A DNA stretch of 8,834 nt from DASSKA01 sp035690905 (lineage in GTDB: Bacteria; Actinomycetota; Actinomycetes; Propionibacteriales; Nocardioidaceae), in NCBI GenBank assembly GCA_035690905.1, contig DASSKA010000171.1, positions 1 to 8,834 on the forward strand, read 5' to 3'. Every line of letters starts with the position of its first letter. Position 1 is the stretch's first letter. The notes under the pieces are model-generated. The model was not told the DNA's origin. It worked only from the letters and a program-made list of their open reading frames with translations, and searched no databases. Positions 6,290 to 8,834 of the stretch are shown one piece after another. Both the position numbers and the translations under genes were made by a program.

Positions 6290-6814
6290 ATGGCGGCCGA
6301 GACCTACGCGACGCTCAAGACCAACCGGGGCGACATCGTGGTCCACCTGTTCCCCAACCACGCTCCGAAGACGGTGGACAACTTCGTCGGCCTGGCCGAG
6401 GGCACGAAGGAGTACACCGACCCCAAGACCGGCGCGTCCAGCACCGAGCCGTTCTACAACGGCGTAGTGTTCCACCGCGTGATCGACGGCTTCATGATCC
6501 AGGGCGGCGACCGCCTCGGCACCGGCACCGGCGGCCCCGGCTACACCTTCTCCGACGAGTTCCACCCCGAGCTGTCCTTCGACAAGCCCTACCTGCTCGC
6601 GATGGCCAACGCCGGTCCGGGCACCAACGGCTCGCAGTTCTTCATCACCGTGGGCCAGACGCCGTGGCTGAACAACCGGCACACGATCTTCGGTGAGGTC
6701 GAGGACCAGGCCAGCAAGGACGTGGTCGACGCGATCGCCACCACCAAGACCGGGTCCGGTGACCGGCCCGTCGACGACGTGGTGATCGAGTCCGTCGAGG
6801 TGGATCGCCGCTGA
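6290..6814 (+). CDS. ppiA: Cyclophilin-type peptidyl-prolyl cis-trans isomerase
   Basis: The enzyme catalyses cis-trans isomerisation of X-Pro peptide bonds and so assists protein folding. There is no signal peptide, so it should be cytoplasmic. The 174 residues make one complete cyclophilin domain. Active-site residues are visible: Arg63 and Phe68/Gln71 in FHRVIDGFMIQGGD, Phe118 in GSQFFITV, Trp126 (the cyclosporin-contacting Trp) and His131 in NNRHTIFGEV. The ATG at 6290 has AAAGG seven bases upstream and gives the usual MAAETYATLKT opening. In-frame alternatives are ATG 6245 and GTG 6275, with a GGAGG at 6256-6260 that is badly spaced for either. The stop is overlapped by four bases (CTGA) by the rhomboid gene, which implies a two-gene operon. 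Confidence 0.95.
   Translation: MAAETYATLKTNRGDIVVHLFPNHAPKTVDNFVGLAEGTKEYTDPKTGASSTEPFYNGVVFHRVIDGFMIQGGDRLGTGTGGPGYTFSDEFHPELSFDKPYLLAMANAGPGTNGSQFFITVGQTPWLNNRHTIFGEVEDQASKDVVDAIATTKTGSGDRPVDDVVIESVEVDRR
6797..6803 (+). promoter_or_regulatory. Shine-Dalgarno that decides the rhomboid CTG start
   Basis: GAGGTGG lies in the last codons of ppiA, seven bases before the CTG at 6811. It is the best ribosome site in this junction and supports initiation at that CTG. The in-frame ATG at 6937 has nothing comparable and falls inside a conserved domain. Confidence 0.6.
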
Positions 6815-7713
6815 GCACCGGGAACCTGCCGCCCGCCGGCGCACCGGAGCAGGCGGCTCCGGTCTGCTACCGGCACCCGAAGCGCGAGGCGCACATCCGC
6901 TGCCAGCGCTGCGGGCGTCCGATCTGCCCGGACTGCATGCATCCGGCCTCGGTCGGGTTCCAGTGCCCCGAGTGCGTGAGCGAGGGGGCCCGCTCCACCC
7001 GGTCCGGGCGTACGGCGTACGGGGGACGCCGCTCGGGCAACCCGGCGCGCACCTCGCAGGTGCTGATCGGGATCAACGTCGCGGTGTGGGCGCTGATCCT
7101 GATCACGGGCGGGACTCGGAGCCCCTGGTACTACACGCTCGGGCTGCACACCGGCACCTTCCGGGCACCGGTGCAGGGCGGGGCCCAGGTGTTCCAGGGG
7201 CTGCTGGACGGCGCCTACTGGCAGCCGCTGACCGCGATGTTCACCCATGTCGAGGTCTGGCACATCGGCTTCAACATGCTCGCGCTGTGGTTCCTCGGCC
7301 CGCAGCTCGAGGCGGCGGTCGGCCGCGCCCGGTTCCTGGCTCTCTACCTGTTGTCCGGCCTGGTGGGCAGCCTGTTCGTCTACTGGTTCGCCCCGGCGTA
7401 CGCCCTGACCATCGGCGCCTCGGGCGCGATCTTCGGCCTGATGGGCGGGCTGCTGGTGATCGCGCTCAAGGTCAAGGCCGACGTTCGTCAGCTGCTCATG
7501 TGGATCGGGCTGAACTTCCTGATCACCGTGGTGGGCCGCGGGTTCATCTCCTGGCAGGGGCACCTCGGCGGGTTCATCGGCGGGGTGCTGGTCGGCGCGA
7601 TCATCGCCTACGCGCCGCGCCGGAACCGGGCCGCGTGGCAGGCCGCCGGGTTCGGGGTGCTCAGCGCGCTGCTGGTGGCGGCGTACGTCGTACGCACCGC
7701 GATGCTCGGCTGA
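6811..7713 (+). CDS. Rhomboid family intramembrane serine protease with N-terminal zinc-ribbon (B-box-like) domain; CTG start
   Basis: Rhomboids cut substrate proteins inside the membrane with a Ser-His dyad. Here Ser204 sits in IGASGAIFG and His251 in HLGGFIGG; His151 and Asn155 (HIGFN) supply the usual oxyanion-side residues. The membrane core starts at about residue 84 and shows six or seven hydrophobic segments. Residues 19-55 form a cysteine-rich domain, C19x2H22, C31x2C34, C39x2C42 and C52x2C55, enough ligands for two zinc ions. It is the cytosolic module typical of actinobacterial rhomboids. The frame is open back to the stop at 6760, and between there and Met43 (6937) no ATG, GTG or TTG exists. 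The CTG at 6811 overlaps the ppiA TGA (CTGA) and has GAGGTGG seven bases upstream, giving 300 residues. Starting at 6937 would delete most of the zinc domain. Physiological substrates are unknown. Confidence 0.9.
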   Translation: MSTGNLPPAGAPEQAAPVCYRHPKREAHIRCQRCGRPICPDCMHPASVGFQCPECVSEGARSTRSGRTAYGGRRSGNPARTSQVLIGINVAVWALILITGGTRSPWYYTLGLHTGTFRAPVQGGAQVFQGLLDGAYWQPLTAMFTHVEVWHIGFNMLALWFLGPQLEAAVGRARFLALYLLSGLVGSLFVYWFAPAYALTIGASGAIFGLMGGLLVIALKVKADVRQLLMWIGLNFLITVVGRGFISWQGHLGGFIGGVLVGAIIAYAPRRNRAAWQAAGFGVLSALLVAAYVVRTAMLG

Positions 7714-7731
7714 GGATCTCCGGAGGGGTGA

Positions 7732-7763
7732 CTGTCCACACTGGGGATAACCCCTGTGGACGG
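7732..7763. promoter_or_regulatory. Cluster of DnaA-box-like sequences
   Basis: Three nonamers resemble the actinobacterial DnaA box TTGTCCACA or its E. coli form TTATCCACA. CTGTCCACA (7732-7740) has 8 of 9 matches. TGGGGATAA (7742-7750) is the reverse of TTATCCCCA, 8 of 9. TGTGGACGG (7755-7763) is the reverse of CCGTCCACA, 7 of 9. They coincide with the arms and loop of the hairpin described separately. The position is an intergenic spacer in a block that in many actinobacteria lies near dnaA. A full oriC would normally carry many more boxes and an AT-rich part. Confidence 0.35.
7734..7761. terminator. Hairpin between convergent rhomboid and crgA genes, possible bidirectional terminator
   Basis: GTCCACA (7734-7740) and GGGG (7743-7746) pair with CCCC (7751-7754) and TGTGGAC (7755-7761). 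This gives an 11-base-pair stem with a two-base bulge (CT) and the loop ATAA. It starts 21 bases after the rhomboid stop and lies between two convergent genes, where a shared terminator is expected. No proper U-tract follows on either strand, only ATTT on the plus side, as is common in GC-rich actinobacteria. Confidence 0.5.
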
Positions 7764-7783
7764 AATTTCACCCGTGTGATTCG

Positions 7784-7808
7784 TGCACAGGGGTATGCAC
7801 AGCCTGTG
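7784..7808. repeat. Direct and inverted TGCACAG/CCTGTG repeats before the crgA stop
   Basis: TGCACAG occurs at 7784-7790 and 7796-7802, a 12-base period. In addition CACAGG (7786-7791) can pair with CCTGTG (7803-7808) across an 11-base loop, a second and weaker stem on the crgA side of the spacer. It may be a terminator element for crgA or part of a protein-binding array with the boxes to its left. Confidence 0.35.
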
Positions 7809-7817
7809 TGAACCGGG

Positions 7818-8276
7818 TCATTCCCAGTGGGTGGCGTACACAAACCCGACGGCCATGAACCCGATGCCGACCACCAGGTTGTACTGCCCCAGGTCGCGGA
7901 GCAGCGGCACCGAGCCGCTCTGCCCGAAGACGTAGTACACGACGATCCAGACCAGCCCGATCAGGAAGCAGCCGAGCATGCCGACCACCACGCCCTGCCC
8001 GCGGCCGAGCGGGGTGCTGGGGTTCGCCGCCAGGGCTAGCCCGAGGAAGACCAGCCCGAAGCCGATCAGGAAGTTCCACCGCCCGAGGTCGGCCATCCAG
8101 CTCAGCGTCCCGGCGCCGGCAGCCACGTTGAGGTAGACCGCCATCCAGGCGATGCCGATCGCCACGAGCACGGAGCAGGCCACCGTGCGGGTCAGCGACC
8201 GCGGCGCGGACGTGCCGCGGGGGCCGTGCTCCAGGGGGCTCGCCTTGGTGGGCCGGTTGCGGCTCGACTGGGGCAC
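7818..8276 (-). CDS. crgA: Cell division protein CrgA with two tandem CrgA units
   Basis: CrgA is a small actinobacterial membrane protein that associates with FtsZ and the septal penicillin-binding proteins and tunes septation. Family members of about 85-95 residues have two membrane helices. This one has 152 residues and contains the pattern twice, about 65 residues apart. Unit A (about 34-86) has a helix with IGIAWMAVY (40-48) and a second after ADLGRWNFLIGFG (62-74). Unit B (about 100-152) has LIGLVWIVVYY (105-115) and RDLGQYNLVVGIG (127-139), ending ATHWE like the normal C-terminus. Four helices are therefore predicted. Residues 1-30 are polar and basic, as is usual. The GTG at 8276 has GAGGAG (8285-8290 on the minus strand) eight bases upstream. 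An in-frame GTG at 8285 overlaps that site and the ATG at 8366 is too far out. It is convergent with rhomboid and divergent from DUF881, the classic crgA setting. Confidence 0.93.
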   Translation of the reverse strand: MPQSSRNRPTKASPLEHGPRGTSAPRSLTRTVACSVLVAIGIAWMAVYLNVAAGAGTLSWMADLGRWNFLIGFGLVFLGLALAANPSTPLGRGQGVVVGMLGCFLIGLVWIVVYYVFGQSGSVPLLRDLGQYNLVVGIGFMAVGFVYATHWE

Positions 8277-8319
8277 GTTCTCCACTCCTCGGGTGCGGTT
8301 GACGAAGGTCGCCTGGAAG

Positions 8320-8325
8320 ATTGTA
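8320..8325 (-). promoter_or_regulatory. Candidate crgA promoter -10
   Basis: The minus strand reads TACAAT, one base from the consensus TATAAT, in the 96-base spacer between crgA and the divergent DUF881 gene. It predicts a start near 8313 and a leader of about 37 bases holding the crgA Shine-Dalgarno. TTGCCG-like sequence upstream is at 14-15 bases spacing, too close to be a good -35. Confidence 0.5.
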
Positions 8326-8372
8326 GGTAGCGTAGTCGGCGGCAAGCCCTCCACACGAAAGCGCATCCACCC

Positions 8373-8834
8373 ATGGCGGCCCGTCGTCCTCCCTCATGGC
8401 GGCTCCTGGTGCCGGTGACCTGCGTGCTCGCCGGGGTGCTGTTCGTGGCCAGCGCGATCAGCTCCGGCGGCACCGACCTGCGCGCCGGGCGGTTCAGCGA
8501 CCTCGCCTCGCTGGTCAACCAGCAGAGCCAGCAGGTGCAGGCGCTGCGCGCCCGGGCCCGGACCCTCAACGAGCAGGTCAACACGCTGTCGGGCAAGGTG
8601 GGCGCGCAGCACGTGAGCCAGGCCCGGCAGGAGGCGCTGGCACTGCGCGGCCCGGTCGGCCTCGACCCGGTGACCGGCCCCGGCCTGACGGTCACCCTCG
8701 ACGACGCGCCGAGCGACGTGATCGCGTCGGCGGACACCAACCCGAACAACCTCGTGGTGCACCAGCAGGACATCCAGGCGGTCGCGAACGCCCTGTGGGC
8801 CGGGGGTGCGGAGGCGATGACCATCCAGGGTCAG
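8373..8834 (+). CDS. DUF881 family protein (partial, C-terminus beyond right edge)
   Basis: The first 154 codons are present. A short basic N-terminus is followed by one membrane helix (about residues 11-30, LLVPVTCVLAGVLFVASAI). A polar coiled-coil-like stretch (about 42-92) with repeated Gln, Arg and Leu comes next. Then the DUF881 core begins, with the recognisable GPGLTVTLDDAP (102-113), NNLVVHQQDIQAVANALWAGGAEAM (125-149) and TIQGQ at the edge. The family (B. subtilis YlxW/YlxX type) is membrane-anchored with the domain outside the cytoplasm. It often sits beside division or cell-wall genes in Gram-positives, and its function is unknown. The ATG at 8373 has no strong Shine-Dalgarno; GAAA at 8357 is the nearest purine run. 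Members usually have about 240-290 residues, so roughly half lies outside the window. Confidence 0.93.
   Translation, partial: MAARRPPSWRLLVPVTCVLAGVLFVASAISSGGTDLRAGRFSDLASLVNQQSQQVQALRARARTLNEQVNTLSGKVGAQHVSQARQEALALRGPVGLDPVTGPGLTVTLDDAPSDVIASADTNPNNLVVHQQDIQAVANALWAGGAEAMTIQGQ

Noticed and set aside
7663..7843. Small minus-strand open frame of 60 codons over the rhomboid-crgA spacer.
   Set aside because: It overlaps the rhomboid and crgA ends, and the spacer is better explained by hairpin and box sequences. There is no ribosome site or family resemblance.
8299..8333. TTGACG (8299-8304) with TAGGTA or TAGCGT as a promoter for the DUF881 gene.
   Set aside because: Spacing is 19 or 23 bases and the -10 candidates are poor. 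The same bases give a better TACAAT on the other strand for crgA.
8192..8824. Minus-strand open frame of 210 codons opposite DUF881.
   Set aside because: The composition is a Ser/Arg/Thr-rich antisense shadow, while the plus strand encodes a clear DUF881 protein.

Overview
The window is GC-rich, its genes are tightly packed on both strands, and several start codons are GTG. The protein families present (actinobacterial SURF1, DUF3817, a DUF5324-like protein, a rhomboid with an N-terminal zinc domain, CrgA, DUF881) point to an actinobacterium. The cyclophilin and the gene order suggest Nocardioidaceae or close relatives. That placement is inference, since no rRNA or other marker gene is present.

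Layout, left to right. Positions 1-3465 (minus strand) hold the first 1155 codons of narG, the molybdenum catalytic subunit of respiratory nitrate reductase; its C-terminus lies beyond the left edge. Upstream of it, on the same strand, is a pentapeptide-repeat protein (3620-4276). Divergent from that gene is a plus-strand pair, SURF1 (4334-5161) and DUF3817 (5158-5517), which overlap by four bases. A DUF5324-like single-pass membrane protein (5521-6099, minus) converges on DUF3817 with only three bases between the stop codons. A 190-base divergent spacer with two competing stems leads to ppiA (6290-6814, cyclophilin). ppiA is followed, with a four-base overlap, by a rhomboid protease (6811-7713) whose only sensible start is CTG. 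A 104-base convergent spacer carries a strong hairpin and several DnaA-box-like words. Then come crgA on the minus strand (7818-8276) and, divergent from it, the first 154 codons of a DUF881 protein (8373 to the right edge).

The right part (ppiA, rhomboid, crgA, DUF881) is a conserved block that in many actinobacteria lies close to dnaA/gyrA and leads into the pknB/FtsW/PBP cell-division cluster. CrgA belongs to the division machinery. SURF1 serves cytochrome c oxidase assembly (aerobic respiration), and NarG serves anaerobic nitrate respiration, so the left half is a respiratory neighbourhood joined to the core block. No tRNA, rRNA, mobile element, CRISPR array or prophage gene was seen. There is no gene-free stretch longer than 300 bases.

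The points most worth following up are: a CrgA made of two complete tandem CrgA units (four predicted membrane helices in place of two); the CTG start and four-base overlap of the rhomboid gene, where an ATG-based call would remove its zinc-binding domain; the hairpin and DnaA-box-like cluster between rhomboid and crgA; and three genes in a row (pentapeptide protein, SURF1, DUF3817) that each have TAnnnT exactly seven bases before the start codon and no Shine-Dalgarno, as expected of leaderless transcripts.
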